64,000 nucleotides of DNA from Anopheles merus (GCF_017562075.2 NC_054082.1:59054279-59118278); one strand, 5' to 3'. Counted from the first letter of the stretch, positions 1-10,127 are shown. The notes: a model not told the origin generated them from the letters alone. Numbers and translations: made by a program.

Positions 1-407
1 CATCACAAGCCTCCCGACAAGACGGATGGAACCAAGCGCTAGATGGCCGCCTGCGACGGACCACAGAACCGAACGCTAGAGGGCCGCCACGACACGAATA
101 AAAAAACACGAAGGCAGTAGCGACAAAATAAGCGAAGGAGAGACACGGATTTTTTTTAATAGCACGACCAGTACCCTTTACTAGAATAAACAAAAAACTA
201 AGCCGGATTAAGGCAAAAAAAAGCGAGATCAACGCAGTTTTTTCTGTTCATTTAATTTTGAGTACTTCCATTAAAGAAGCCGAGTTGAAGCCTTCTAAGT
301 CGTTTTCCTTTTACATTAAAGTCGATTAAGTCGCTTTTTCCACAAATTAAAAAAAAAATCCATCTTTTACGTTTGAGAGCAAGGTATCTACGTTCTAAAA
401 GTGCGCG
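1..407 (+). repeat. Bel-Pao 5' LTR/leader (left arm, cut by window edge)
   Basis: This is non-coding sequence ahead of the gag start of the left Bel-Pao copy. It is mirrored at 14733-15139 in the right arm, where the similarity continues to the window base pairing with position 1. In the right arm a plausible LTR start (TGTTGTCAAACAGCC on the - strand) sits at 15170. If that is correct, the left LTR begins about 31 bases outside the window. No second LTR is present, so the LTR end cannot be fixed. Confidence 0.55.
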
Positions 408-2051
408 ATGGCGAACGCAAGAGAGAGTCTGAGCGCGAGTGAGGTGAAATGCGGCACGTGCGGGCAGCAGAAGGAGGACAACGTCGTAGCATGTGACCTC
501 TGTGATATGTGGCACCACTACACGTGCGTGAGCGTGTCTAACGCTGTGGAAGAAAAGAGCTGGATTTGCCGCCCGTGTAAGGAGCGGAATGGTGGGGAGG
601 AGGCAGGACTCCCCGCGGCTTCAAGCCCTACATCGGCAACACCAATGGCGGCAGTGGCGGGACCGTCTTCAACGCCGCGACACCCACCGGTCTACCCCGT
701 CGCTCCCAGTTCTAGATCTGGTAGCAGAGTGAATAAGACGCGTTTGGATCTGCTGTTGGAGCAGATGGCGGAAGAGGAGGAGATCGATAGACGGGAATTC
801 GAATCTAAGAGGAGGTTTACGAGGCGCCGGTACGAGATTCTTCTCGCCAACACGGAAGACGCGGCATCGCTCCTGGATGAGCTTGCTATCGACGGTGACG
901 ATCGAGTTGCAGCATGGGTCAGTGGAGATGCAGCCGAGAGCATGCAGTGTAAAATGATCGAGCCATCGGCGCATGCCCTGAACAAGAAGCCCGTAGCGTT
1001 GTCCCAACCCGCTGTACCAGGTGAGTGCACAATTATGGAGAAACCCAACCACGCGTCCACTCCAACCCAAGGAAGAGAGAGAACTCAGAAGGAAAACTCA
1101 GGGAGACACCCTAAGCCACTCACGGGCACTCAAGCAGGTAAGCCCAATGCGAGAGAGCAAGACGAGTTCCTAGCTAAAACTCAAACCCTTCGGGACGACA
1201 AACCCGCGAGAAAGGTCGTAGCAGAACCGGAGAGGGTCGCCTACCCGAGAGAGAATGAAACACGCAAGTACCATCCTAGCTCAGTGAGGTTTTCAAATGA
1301 GAATAGCCAGCAGAACATGTACAACGAGAGAACAGCCTCCTTAATGAGAAAGTACCTTCCACCATCCATGAGAGACGCTTCTAGCTCCCAACGCACGCTG
1401 CCCACACAGCAACAAATACTTTCGCGACATATCATCCCAGCTGCTCTCCCCATGTTCGATGGATCCGCAGAAGAGTGGCCGGACTTCCTTGTTGCATTCG
1501 AAGATTCAACCGAAATGTGTGGGCTGACAAACAGGGAAAACATCCAACGTCTTAAAGCCTCCCTTAAGGGACCAGCATATCAGGCGGTCTACGGTCTTCT
1601 CCTTCACCCCTGCAACGTGGACGAGGTAATCGACACGCTTAGAATGCAATTCGGAATGCCAAGGAGAATAATAGAGCTGTGTGCACAACGCATAAGAGAT
1701 CTAACCTCCCCCTGCCTAGACCGACCATCAACTGTGGTTGACTTCGTGCTGGCTATAAAAAACATCTTATCTACGGTGCAAGCTTGTGGTGACCGACATG
1801 GGACCTTTTTCTATGATTCCTCCCTCCTGGATGCGTTGGTGAACAAACTACCATCCACTATGAAGTACGACTGGGGAGGATACTGCGAAAACTTACCTGC
1901 AATTTCATTGTACGATTTCTCGTCCTGGATCAAAGGTATAGTGGGGAAGGCCAGTATGCTGATGCGAGATGACGACGCAGCAACATCGCAAAAAACGTGT
2001 GTAATCAGACAAGGGCAAACCAGCCAAAGGTGCTCCCACCCAAGTGTGTAA
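408..2051 (+). CDS. Bel-Pao gag-like protein with N-terminal PHD finger (547 aa)
   Basis: This is the capsid-type structural protein of the retrotransposon. The start is the first ATG after the leader. Residues 15-57 form a complete C4HC3 PHD-type zinc finger (C15, C18, C29, C32, H37, C40, C54, C57). It is followed by a low-complexity charged region and an Arg/Glu-rich, probably coiled-coil, stretch around residues 110-150. From about residue 345 there is a gag domain of the DUF1759 type found in Bel-Pao elements (MFDGSAEEWPDF, then a predicted helical region). The frame ends where pol begins in the -1 frame, overlapping it by 55 bases. The mirrored copy is broken at 13616-13620 by one missing A. 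Family assignment is firm; that the PHD finger binds histone tails is only inferred from PHD domains elsewhere. Confidence 0.82.
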   Translation: MANARESLSASEVKCGTCGQQKEDNVVACDLCDMWHHYTCVSVSNAVEEKSWICRPCKERNGGEEAGLPAASSPTSATPMAAVAGPSSTPRHPPVYPVAPSSRSGSRVNKTRLDLLLEQMAEEEEIDRREFESKRRFTRRRYEILLANTEDAASLLDELAIDGDDRVAAWVSGDAAESMQCKMIEPSAHALNKKPVALSQPAVPGECTIMEKPNHASTPTQGRERTQKENSGRHPKPLTGTQAGKPNAREQDEFLAKTQTLRDDKPARKVVAEPERVAYPRENETRKYHPSSVRFSNENSQQNMYNERTASLMRKYLPPSMRDASSSQRTLPTQQQILSRHIIPAALPMFDGSAEEWPDFLVAFEDSTEMCGLTNRENIQRLKASLKGPAYQAVYGLLLHPCNVDEVIDTLRMQFGMPRRIIELCAQRIRDLTSPCLDRPSTVVDFVLAIKNILSTVQACGDRHGTFFYDSSLLDALVNKLPSTMKYDWGGYCENLPAISLYDFSSWIKGIVGKASMLMRDDDAATSQKTCVIRQGQTSQRCSHPSV

Positions 2052-3439
2052 TATGCTACGGAACGCGCCCGACGATCATACGATGCGAGCATTTTTTGGG
2101 GTTCAACAGCGATGCCCGATGGGACGCCGCTCGATCTACTAATGTATGTTTCTTATGCTTGAAGAAACATGCAGGTACGTGCAACTACAGAAGGAACTGT
2201 GGAGTGGGCGGATGCAACCAAAGACATCACCCACTACTCCACCCCGCGCAAAGAAATGAGGCCGCCCATATGAACGCTACATACCAATGCAATATACGTC
2301 AGCTAAGCACCTCTACACTGCTTAGAGTGCTACCAGTGGTTCTACACGGGCACACAGGAAGTGTACAGACGTACGCTATGTTTGACGACGGTTCCGAACT
2401 GACGCTTATAGAAAAGTCCCTAGCGGATGAGCTAGAATTAGATGGGCCAACGAGCCCCATCTGCCTGCAATGGACTGCAGGAATATCTAACAGAAAGGAC
2501 AACTCAAAACGTGTCAGATTCGAGGTGTCTGGCCCCAAACAACTCAACCGTTTCACTATAAGTGACGCCCGTACTGTCACCAACCTATCCATCCGTTCCC
2601 AAACGTTGAACCTGATCGAATTAGGAAAAAGGTACCCACACCTAGATGGAGTAGACATGGAGTCATACGCCCATGCACACTCTCGACTGCTAATTGGTCT
2701 GGATAACGCGAGCCTAGGTTTTGCAACGAAAAGCCTAGAAGGGGGATATAACGAGCCGGTGGCAGTCAACACAAAATTAGGATGGCTGATTTTCGGAAGC
2801 TGTAAGGAATCGCAAAAGGCAGACATTGCTGCGGACTGCTATCAGGTGAGCCGATGCAAATGCGAAGACACGTTGCAAGAACTACACAACGCCGTAAAAC
2901 AATACTTTTCAATTGACAGCCTTAGCATCTTTAGAGGAAGTCTCATACAACCGGAGGAAGAGCTAAGATCAGCTGCAGGACTGACATCCATAACCCGGAA
3001 AGACGGAGGGCGATACGAAGCAGGGCTGCTGTGGAAGTATGATGGAGTCACACTACCCGATAGCGAAGGTATGGCCAGAAAACGCTGGAACTGTCTCAAA
3101 CTGAAACTGGCGCGCGACCCTGAACTTCACAACGCTGTTAAAAAGAAGCTTAAAGAATATACGGAAAAAGGCTACATTAGAAAACTTAGCAAAAGTGAGT
3201 TGATGTCTTCTTACCCTCGTATATGGTACCTACCCGTTTTCCCCGCATTTAACAAAAACAAGCCTGGAAAGTTGAGATTAGTGTGGGACGCAGCAGCTAA
3301 AACAAAGGGTCTATCACTAAACTCCATGCTGCTAAAGGGCCCAGATCAGATCACCTGTCTTCTATCTGTACTTATACGATTCAGGGAACATAAAATAGCA
3401 GTGTGCGGTGACATCGGTGAGATGTTTCACCAAGTCTAG
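1997..3439 (+). pseudogene. Bel-Pao pol, first part: zinc knuckle, protease, start of RT
   Basis: This frame starts with a Cys/His-rich segment (CVICYGT onward) typical of the end of Bel gag. It continues with a retropepsin-like domain of the DUF1758/A17 type, with the FDDGSE motif near residue 128 and the downstream LLIGLDN and LGWLIFG blocks. The reverse transcriptase begins at about 3230 (LRLVWDAAAK, then CGDIGEMFHQV). A UAG at 3437-3439 interrupts RT, and the same stop is present in the mirrored copy. The ATG at 1997 may not be a real start, because Bel elements usually make one polyprotein and the frame here is -1 relative to gag. Regarded as inactive. Confidence 0.8.
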
Positions 3440-4733
3440 GTCAAGAAGGACGACCAACAATGCCAACGTTTTTTCTGGCAACAAGGCGAATTGGAAGACG
3501 AACCCGAAGTGTACGTAATGGAGGTGATGACTTTCGGAGCGTGCTGCTCGCCAAGTATAGCCCAATACGTAAACAATCATAATGCAGAGCAATACATGTC
3601 ACAACAGCCCGAAGCAGTCAACTCTATTATTCAACAGCACTACGTAGACGACATGCTGCTCAGCGCAGAAACCGAAGCAGCAGCCATAAATACAGCGACA
3701 AAGGTAGCAGAGATCCACGCAGCAGCCGGCTTCGAAATGAGAAATTGGATCTCTAATTCAGCTACCGTCAGTAAGGCACTCCTAGGCTCATCGGCCCCCG
3801 AAGAAAAAAAACCTAGACATCGGAGAAACCCAGACAGAAAAGGTACTCGGAATGTGGTGGGACGTTAAAAATGACTGCTTTACGTTCCGTATATCCGACA
3901 AACTTAAGGACGTTAACTAACTATGCCACAAGAAAAGGGTCCAACAAAACGACAACTACTACGAGTACCAATGACCATTTTTGACCCACTCGGATTCATA
4001 GCCCATTTCGTCATGAGACTAAAAATAATAATTCAGGAGCTGTGACGATCGTCGATAGGTTGGGACGACAGTATCCCTCCCCAACAGGAGGAAAAGTGGC
4101 TAAAATGGACACAAGATTTGCCCGAGATAGTTGGCCTAAAAATACCGCGCTGTTTCAGAAACCAAACAGAAACAGACGCTTAAATAGAGCTCCACACGTT
4201 TGTAGACGCAAGCGAGATGGGTTTCGCGGCAGTCTGCTACCTTCGTTTCGAAGATAAAGGTATCATAGAATGTAGCATAGTTAGTGCAAAGACGAAGGTA
4301 GCACCGATCAGTTTCCTGTCAATCCCTAAGTCGGAACTGCAGGCAGCTGTAATTGGCGTTCGACTTGCCGAGACAGTACAAAGGTCTGTGAGTTTTACTA
4401 TCCACAGGAGGATGTTCTGGACCGACTCGGAGGACGTACTCAACTGGCTATCATCCGATCATAGGAAATACCACCAATTTGTAGCGTTTCGAGTTAGCGA
4501 AATCCTACAATCCTCAGATATTTCCGAGTGGAGATGGGTACCAAAGGATGGTTCAAAGGACCACCGTTCCTAAAAAAGACGAAGACGGACTGGCCATCGA
4601 CGCCACCTCCAACGAAAACAGCCACAGAACTACGCGCACATTTTCTCCAACACAGCACAGATCCAGGAGAAGTAATAGATGCCAAACGATTCTCAAAGTG
4701 GTCTTCGCTAATACTACACGTAGCCTTTGTGTG
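3440..4733 (+). pseudogene. Bel-Pao pol, second part: RT palm and RNase H, broken
   Basis: RT sequence resumes in the same frame right after the UAG and includes MTFGACCSPS and the catalytic YVDD at about 3642-3653. The frame shifts in an A-run near 3799-3808, where the right arm has a different run length. Several further breaks lie between 3870 and 4200. An RNase H-like region follows (ASEMGFAAV at about 4205, then WTDSEDVLNWL at about 4420), then the WRWVPK linker. Coding similarity fades in the segment ahead of integrase (IDAKRFSKWSS at about 4675). Integrase is missing. Confidence 0.78.
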
Positions 4734-5095
4734 TCGATCCATCGATTTATTTGGCTTTCTCTCTCGCTCTCTTCATTGATCTCCACCAGATTTCCTACTC
4801 TGTGCGACATACGTTTTTACTGTGTTGTGTGTTTGTAGTTTGTATACTTCATTTCTCTTCTCGCTTCCCCTTCCCTTCGGTCTCCCGATATTCCAAAACC
4901 GTTCTGTACCACCACACCTTCTTTCATTGCTTCGTTCACTCTCTCTGTGCAAAAATTAAATGTTTTCTCCATTCATTGTACGTCCCTGCGCGCACCATTA
5001 TTCACACCAACATTCTATATATCACACACGCCACAACTCAGCTCGCCCTTCTCACCCCTCTACTACAGCGCCTACTCCTCCTCCATTCTTCTTAC
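4734..5095 (-). other. 3'UTR-like tail of the me31B copy
   Basis: Read on the - strand this follows the ancestral stop codon of the me31B copy at 5096-5098. It is purine-rich (GA tracts) and non-coding. It carries an AATAAA signal at 4746-4751, about 13-18 bases before the Bel-Pao sequence begins, which is where an mRNA 3' end would be expected. No poly(A) tract is visible at the junction. Most of this segment (4734-5024) is repeated in inverted orientation at 10128-10440, just right of the assembly gap. Confidence 0.6.
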
Positions 5096-6431
5096 TTATT
5101 TACTGACGTTTTGCTCCTCTTGCGTGCTGTTAGGATCATTCGGCCGCGGTACGTACAGTGCCGGATCGATCACCTTCGGATCGATCACCTTTGCATGTGC
5201 TTAATTACCGTGCCCAGCTCCTTCTCAATGCGGTGAAGATCGAAACGATCCTCGTAGGTGATTAGATTGATGGCGATACCCAAATTTCCGAAGCGTCCGG
5301 ATCTACCGATTCTGTGCAAGTAGGTCTCTGCCATCTTGAGTAAATCGAAATTAATTACAACGTTCACAGCCTGTACGTCGATAAAACGAGTGAAAAGATC
5401 GGAGCAGACCAGGTTCCGGCACAGCTCCGACCGGAAGTCGTGGAACACCCGGTTCCGGTGGGCCTGCTGCATGCGGGTGTGGATGTAGTAGCAGCAGTAG
5501 CCCAGCTCGGTAATCTTTTTCGCGAGCAGTTCGACACGCTGCGTCGAATTGCAGAAAATGATCGACAGGTTGATCTGGAGCTTCGAGAAGAGCGTGTTGA
5601 GACAGTGCACCTTCTGGCGCTCCTGCACAAACGCGTAGTACTGCGTGACGCCCTTCAGCGTCAGCTCCTCCATCAGGTTGATCTCGTACGGATCGCGCAG
5701 ATGCTTCTTCATGAAGTTCTTCACGCTCAGTGGGAATGTCGCGGAGAACAGCAGGATCTGGCGCTCCTTTGGCAATCTCATTATGACATGATCCAGCATG
5801 CCTTTGAAGTCCTGCGACAGCAGCTTGTCCGCCTCGTCTAATACTAGCATCCGGCACTGGGACATGTTGGCCACCTCCTTGTCCATGAGATCGAGGATAC
5901 GGCCGGGCGTGGCAATGATCACTTGCACTTTCTGATAAATTCTCATGATATCATCCTTCAGGTTAGTTCCACCGGTCGTCACCATGACGCGAATGTTCAT
6001 GTGCTTTGCCAGCTCGATGCAGATCTGTGACGTCTGCAGGGCAGCTCGCGTGTCGGCACTATGATCAGTGCCTGAATGTAGTCCTTGGTCGGGTCGACCT
6101 GCTCCAGTACAGGAATGCTGTACGCGCCTGTCTTGCCAGTGCCGTTCTTCGCCCGCGCCAAGATGTCCTTGCCGACCAGGGCGATCGGGATGGCCGCCTC
6201 CTGGATCGGGGGCGGTTTCTCCCAACCCTTCTCGAAGATGCCCATCAGCAGCGGCCGCTTCAGGCAGAACTCTTCGAACTCATTTCCTCGGGTATCAGTA
6301 ACATCACTAGTCTTAACTCTAGTATCTTTGGGCGGTATTTTAAGTTTGGCCTTCCATCCCATGTCACTAACTTTGTTGTTCTCGCCTTTCTGGCTGAGAT
6401 GATTATTCGAATTCAACGTTTCAGTCATCAT
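5096..6431 (-). pseudogene. me31B: Intronless, frameshifted copy of DEAD-box RNA helicase me31B (DDX6/Dhh1)
   Basis: me31B/DDX6 is a cytoplasmic RNA helicase of P-bodies and germ granules acting in translational repression and decapping. The copy starts at tandem ATGs (6431, 6428) and spans the whole protein without an intron. Motifs visible in order are the Q-motif area (PPIQEAAIPIAL), AKNGTGKT, PTREL, TPGR, DEAD, SAT, SIIFCNST and HRIGRSGR. Damage is clear. One base is missing at about 6041-6043 right after PTREL. A second 1-base loss is at about 5191-5194, next to a 15-bp tandem duplication (5162-5191). Motif V reads TRFID instead of TRGID, and the usual NFDFP reads NFDLL. I infer a fairly young retrocopy. 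Sequencing error could explain the indels but not the substitutions. Confidence 0.72.
5162..5191. repeat. 15-bp tandem duplication in the me31B copy
   Basis: The unit CGGATCGATCACCTT occurs twice in a row. It repeats the codons for KVIDP near the C-terminus of the helicase copy, beside the second frameshift. Confidence 0.85.
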
Positions 6432-6482
6432 GACGCTGACACAAGTTGACTTTTAGCTCTTGATTCTTTTGTAAACTATTTT

Positions 6483-6484
<2 letters not shown>

Positions 6485-6524
<40 letters not shown>

Positions 6525-6605
6525 CTCTCTCTCTCTCTCGCTCTACTTTTTGAACAATAGAAATTTTCCTATTTTTGTGCGCCACACACACACACACACA
6601 CAGGC
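6485..6605. repeat. (CT)n and (CA)n microsatellites upstream of the me31B copy
   Basis: A CT run occupies about 6485-6542 with a short CTAT interruption. A CA run occupies about 6584-6602. Both lie within 200 bases upstream of the me31B-like start codon, on the side that would be its 5'UTR or promoter. Confidence 0.9.
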
Positions 6606-6619
6606 GCACCAATTTGCTT

Positions 6620-8110
6620 TGCCTTCTGCACGAAATTACAAGTAGACTAATGTTTTGCCGGTATTTGCTGCTGATAGTTTCAGTTTAAAAACGATAAACC
6701 GAAAAAAATTATGACTTGCCGTGGTAGTGGTAATAGTAATAATTGTTTTCGGTAATCGCACAACTCCAATTCACATCCCACAGTTACACATCCCGAAATT
6801 CATCCGTCAGATACACGTGCCATGGATCCTTCATATTTCATATCATATGCGCAACATCCCATGGTCATTTTTGTATGACATTCGATCGCTTCCTTTAGTA
6901 ACCCGCACAGCAATACAATCGTTCGTTCGAGAAACTCCACGAATTAGTCATCCACAAACTTAACTCTTCTATGGTTTTACAAAAGGTACCAAAATAAAAC
7001 AAAACAGATCATGTAACGAACAGTGTGAACAGTTTTCATTAATAAATTTCAGTTACTTAGAAACAGTCAAATACATTTAAGGGCATAACGCTTCAGATAA
7101 AATAACGTAAGAAACCTGACAAGGTTGTGGCGTACCTCGCACGCAAGCTACAGTTGCGTTATACACCACACTTGCGTTACACACCACACTTGCGTTACAC
7201 CGCATGCAAGCAATCGGCTTAATTCGGTAATCGTACCGAACCGGATAACTGCACTACCGTGCATCGGAAATAAAATATAAACGCTCTCTTTCATTTTGAC
7301 CGCTAAGCGAACCAGACGTGAGAAGAAATCATTCCGCACACCCGTACATCCGAAGTAGATAGTAGTTGACACGCATAACCCTATAAGGTCAAAGATGCGC
7401 TTTCGGAAGATCCAAAAGATGTGGGACATAAACCTCAGATCAGCCAGCAACTGCCTACAGAACCATTCGTTATAGATATGAAATAAACATATTAAACATA
7501 TGAAATAAATCAAATTAATATGGTGGTAAGGATATCGCAAATGTACACCCTTCTAGTTGTGGCTTTCTTAGGAATAAGAATGTTTTTTTGTGCGAATGCG
7601 GAAGCGCCTTCGCCGTCCGTCCATTTTAAGCTCTATACATTCTCTATAACAAAATTTTCTGTCTCGATAGCATAGTATGTCCGAGTTCTTTTCTCTATAT
7701 TTCCTATTGGTCGATGTTCAGGCTCATGTCGAATCATATCGCACTGCATTCACATATCTAGTGTATAGGCATGGGACATTTCTATGAGACCTATGCCGCA
7801 CACTCATTTCACTAAAGTGTGCGATTGACCGCCGCACGCGATAAAGTAAACGGGTAAGTCTTCCGCACGCATACCGATCTAGCCGAAATGTCCTCCGAAC
7901 AAGATCTTGTAACTGTCGGTGTAATAGACTGAACGAAAAAAATCGTTTTGGGTCGGCAGAATTTGTCACACACAACCACACAAGACGATCCATTGCACCT
8001 TGAGCGAGAAAGAATGCACATATTGCTAGCGTGGTCAGTTTGATCAATCGCACAAAAAGAACTCCTGTTGCACACTGATCCCGCACTGAGTGAGAAGAAC
8101 ACTCATAGTC
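6620..8110. other. No gene recognised; short 18-bp tandem repeat at 7152-7200
   Basis: The ORFs here are short, overlap in several frames and match no family I recognise. An 18-bp unit based on CTTGCGTTACACACCACA is repeated about three times at 7152-7200. GC content is higher than in the rest of the window. Origin unknown; this may be mobile-element debris. Confidence 0.5.
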
Positions 8111-8112
8111 TT

Positions 8113-8285
8113 TGGGTCATTCGCACACTGCCGCACTCATGATCAGAATCAGTTGGGTCAGTCGCACACTGTGGCACGCATGTTCAGTTGGGTCAGTCGC
8201 ACCCTGACGCACTCATGATCAGTTGGGTCAGTCGCACACTGTGGCACGCATGTTCAGTTGGGTCAGTCGCACACTGCCGCACAAA
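8113..8285. repeat. 35-bp tandem array with 70-bp higher-order period
   Basis: Units begin with AGTTGGGTCAGTCGCACACT at 8151, 8186, 8221 and 8256, with a degenerate unit before. The second half of each unit alternates between two variants (GTGGCACGCATGTTC and a CGCACTCATGATC type), giving a 70-bp higher-order repeat. There are no unique spacers, so this is not a CRISPR-like array. It probably arose by replication slippage or unequal exchange. Confidence 0.9.
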
Positions 8286-8539
8286 AAGAACTCGTGACGC
8301 ACACAGCAACATAAAAGCGAAAGCTTGTAGATTTTATTCGTTTAGATCAGCTTGATTACAGCTCAAATTTAAGTATATACAGTCTGTTCTCGAGCTACGT
8401 TTTCTAAGTTCATATGTGCAATCAGTACAATTGGCTCAAAGGATTAAATAACTGTTTTGTCAAAATTTGAGAACCTCTTAAAACCCAGACATTTTTAAAT
8501 TTTCCGCATGAATTGTGTTATATATGCAGGGTTTCGAAT

Positions 8540-8999
8540 CATACAGGGTTTTCGAGGATTATATTGACATGTTCAACGAGTTATTGATTCGTTCGAGCAT
8601 ATAATCGACTCTTTCAGCGAGATATTGAATTGTACGGAAGCAGGCGTTGACATGTTTGGCGATTCTGTAGTGCTGTCATTTGTTTTGTTTACACCCTGTG
8701 CCACGGCGTTTAATGTTTCATTTTTGAATGTCCTAAACGTAGCAAATAATCATTCTTTAAGCTGTTTAATACAAGAATTAGCTGAATCAAACATGTTTTT
8801 TTGAAAACCGTTTGTTTACCTTCTGATGAGAATGATTCAAGCTGCAGTCCAAGGGGTACGAAAGTGACCTATAGTAGAACCGAACACGTCAACGCCTACT
8901 TCCGAACAATTCTATATCTCGCTGAAAGAGTCAATTATATGCTCGAACGAATCAACAACTCGCTGAACATGTCAATAATATCATTGAAAACCCTGTATG
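8540..8999. repeat. Foldback (inverted repeat) with about 117-bp arms
   Basis: The left arm 8540-8656 (starting ATACAGGGTTTTCGAGG) is the reverse complement, with roughly 10% mismatches and small indels, of 8883-8999 (ending AAAACCCTGTATG). The central loop is about 226 bases. It could be a MITE/foldback transposon or form a long hairpin RNA. No matching target-site duplication is obvious and no ORF is credible. Confidence 0.85.
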
Positions 9000-9743
9000 A
9001 GGGAATAGTTCCGTCACTTAGGAGAATGTTGAAAATCGGTAGGGTAATGTTGCATGGAAGCTGTGGAAGTTTGTTATCATATAGGGGAGAGTTGCCATCT
9101 ATTAGGGGAATTTTGCTAAATAATTAACGAATTACATTGGAAGCGTTCACCGAAAAGATGCAAATTGTTCAAGACTACAAGTGTATCAATCTGGAAGACA
9201 CAAATATGTTTTTTGTTTGCTTGTATTCACGTCCCGGCCTAATCACAACGAGCGATAAGATAGGACATAAAGCCACTCCTCCAACGGCAATAACAATAAT
9301 ACCAATACTGAAAGCACTCTATAATAAGCACACAACAACAATATCACTGCTAAAATGGAATAATTGCAACAATAGAACTATACCCTGCAGCAATGAAACA
9401 AAATTGTCCACAAATGGACATATAGTTAACGAGAATTAGAAAATGCCTTGTGGATGAAAATACGATACAGAGTTGTAATTTTCAATCTTAAATAAATAAA
9501 TCAATAAACAAGAAAACACACTAGGAACTAAAGTCTTTTAAGCCATGCCAACATTATTTTGTTTACATTTATCTGCCAACCTCCTGAAGTATAAAAGATA
9601 TGTCTTACAAGCTTCAACTTACACTTAAATTTGAGATACGTGGTATTTTTCGGTCGTTTTCGGTTCCCTTTAACCGTGTATCTCGAGAACCGCCTGTACC
9701 CGGTTTCGAACATCCCAGGGTATACCCCTAATTTTCGTGAATA
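9000..9743. other. No gene recognised
   Basis: Only short ORFs without family resemblance are present. The stretch after 9640 has phrases such as TTTTCGGTCGTTTTCGG that echo the adjacent dispersed repeat. Probably repeat-derived spacer. Confidence 0.4.
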
Positions 9744-10027
9744 GGGTAACTGTACCAGTTTTCGGCAGCGTACCTATTTTCGGCAGGGTACGTGAAATTC
9801 GGCATAAATGCGGTAAAAATGTCACAAAACACAAATTTGTAGTGAAAGTATGCTCATTTGTTATTCAGATACGAAATTTCACACCATTTCCTTACGTATT
9901 TTCCAAAATACCAACTAAATTGTGCACAGCTCAGCAATTTTCGGCAATAACCAACAGTTCGTCAGGATTTGTGATTAAGAAAACCAGAACAATTAAACAA
10001 TGAAAGTGTGGTGTATGTTAAAGAATT
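9744..10027 (+). repeat. Dispersed repeat, copy A (cut by assembly gap)
   Basis: This starts GGGTAACTGTACCAGTTTTC and ends in ATGAAAGTGTGGTGTATGTTAAAGAA at the gap. A related copy in the same orientation lies at 23439-23735 and shares the start, the middle and the ending. A shorter stretch with the same terminal phrase, inverted, is at about 28390-28418. It is non-coding; probably a MITE or transposon remnant. Confidence 0.8.
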
Positions 10028-10127
10028 NNNNNNNNNNNNNNNNNNNNNNNNNNNNNNNNNNNNNNNNNNNNNNNNNNNNNNNNNNNNNNNNNNNNNNNNN
10101 NNNNNNNNNNNNNNNNNNNNNNNNNNN
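10028..10127. other. Assembly gap (100 N)
   Basis: Exactly 100 Ns, a conventional placeholder for a gap of unknown size. The inverted right arm begins at the first base after it. Confidence 0.99.

Larger units (their letters stand above)
1..4733 (+). mobile_element. Truncated Bel-Pao LTR retrotransposon, left copy
   Basis: The element holds, in order, a leader, a gag-like ORF with an N-terminal PHD finger, a zinc-knuckle-like segment, an aspartic protease with an FDDGSE active-site motif, a reverse transcriptase with YVDD, and an RNase H-like region with FVDASE- and WTDSED-type motifs. This order is typical of the Bel-Pao group. The sequence stops inside the linker before integrase, near 4733, so integrase and the 3' LTR are absent. 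Frameshifts and a UAG stop break pol. It cannot move by itself. A copy in inverted orientation lies at about 10450-15170. The junction at about 4733 abuts a 3'UTR-like sequence belonging to the neighbouring me31B copy. Confidence 0.9.

Noticed and set aside
669..1070. Open frames antisense to gag (also 14070-14471)
   Set aside because: Shadow frames of the gag coding sequence; no independent similarity.
5440..5841. Open frames overlapping the me31B copy in other frames
   Set aside because: GC-rich third positions of the helicase keep antisense frames open; the proteins have no similarity.
7724..8102. Two overlapping - strand ORFs
   Set aside because: Overlap in different frames, no recognised domain, and next to a tandem array.
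8113..8285. CRISPR-like repeat array
   Set aside because: Units are directly adjacent without unique spacers, and the genome is an insect's.
8801..9127. 108-codon ORF
   Set aside because: It runs through the foldback arm and shows no protein-like conservation.
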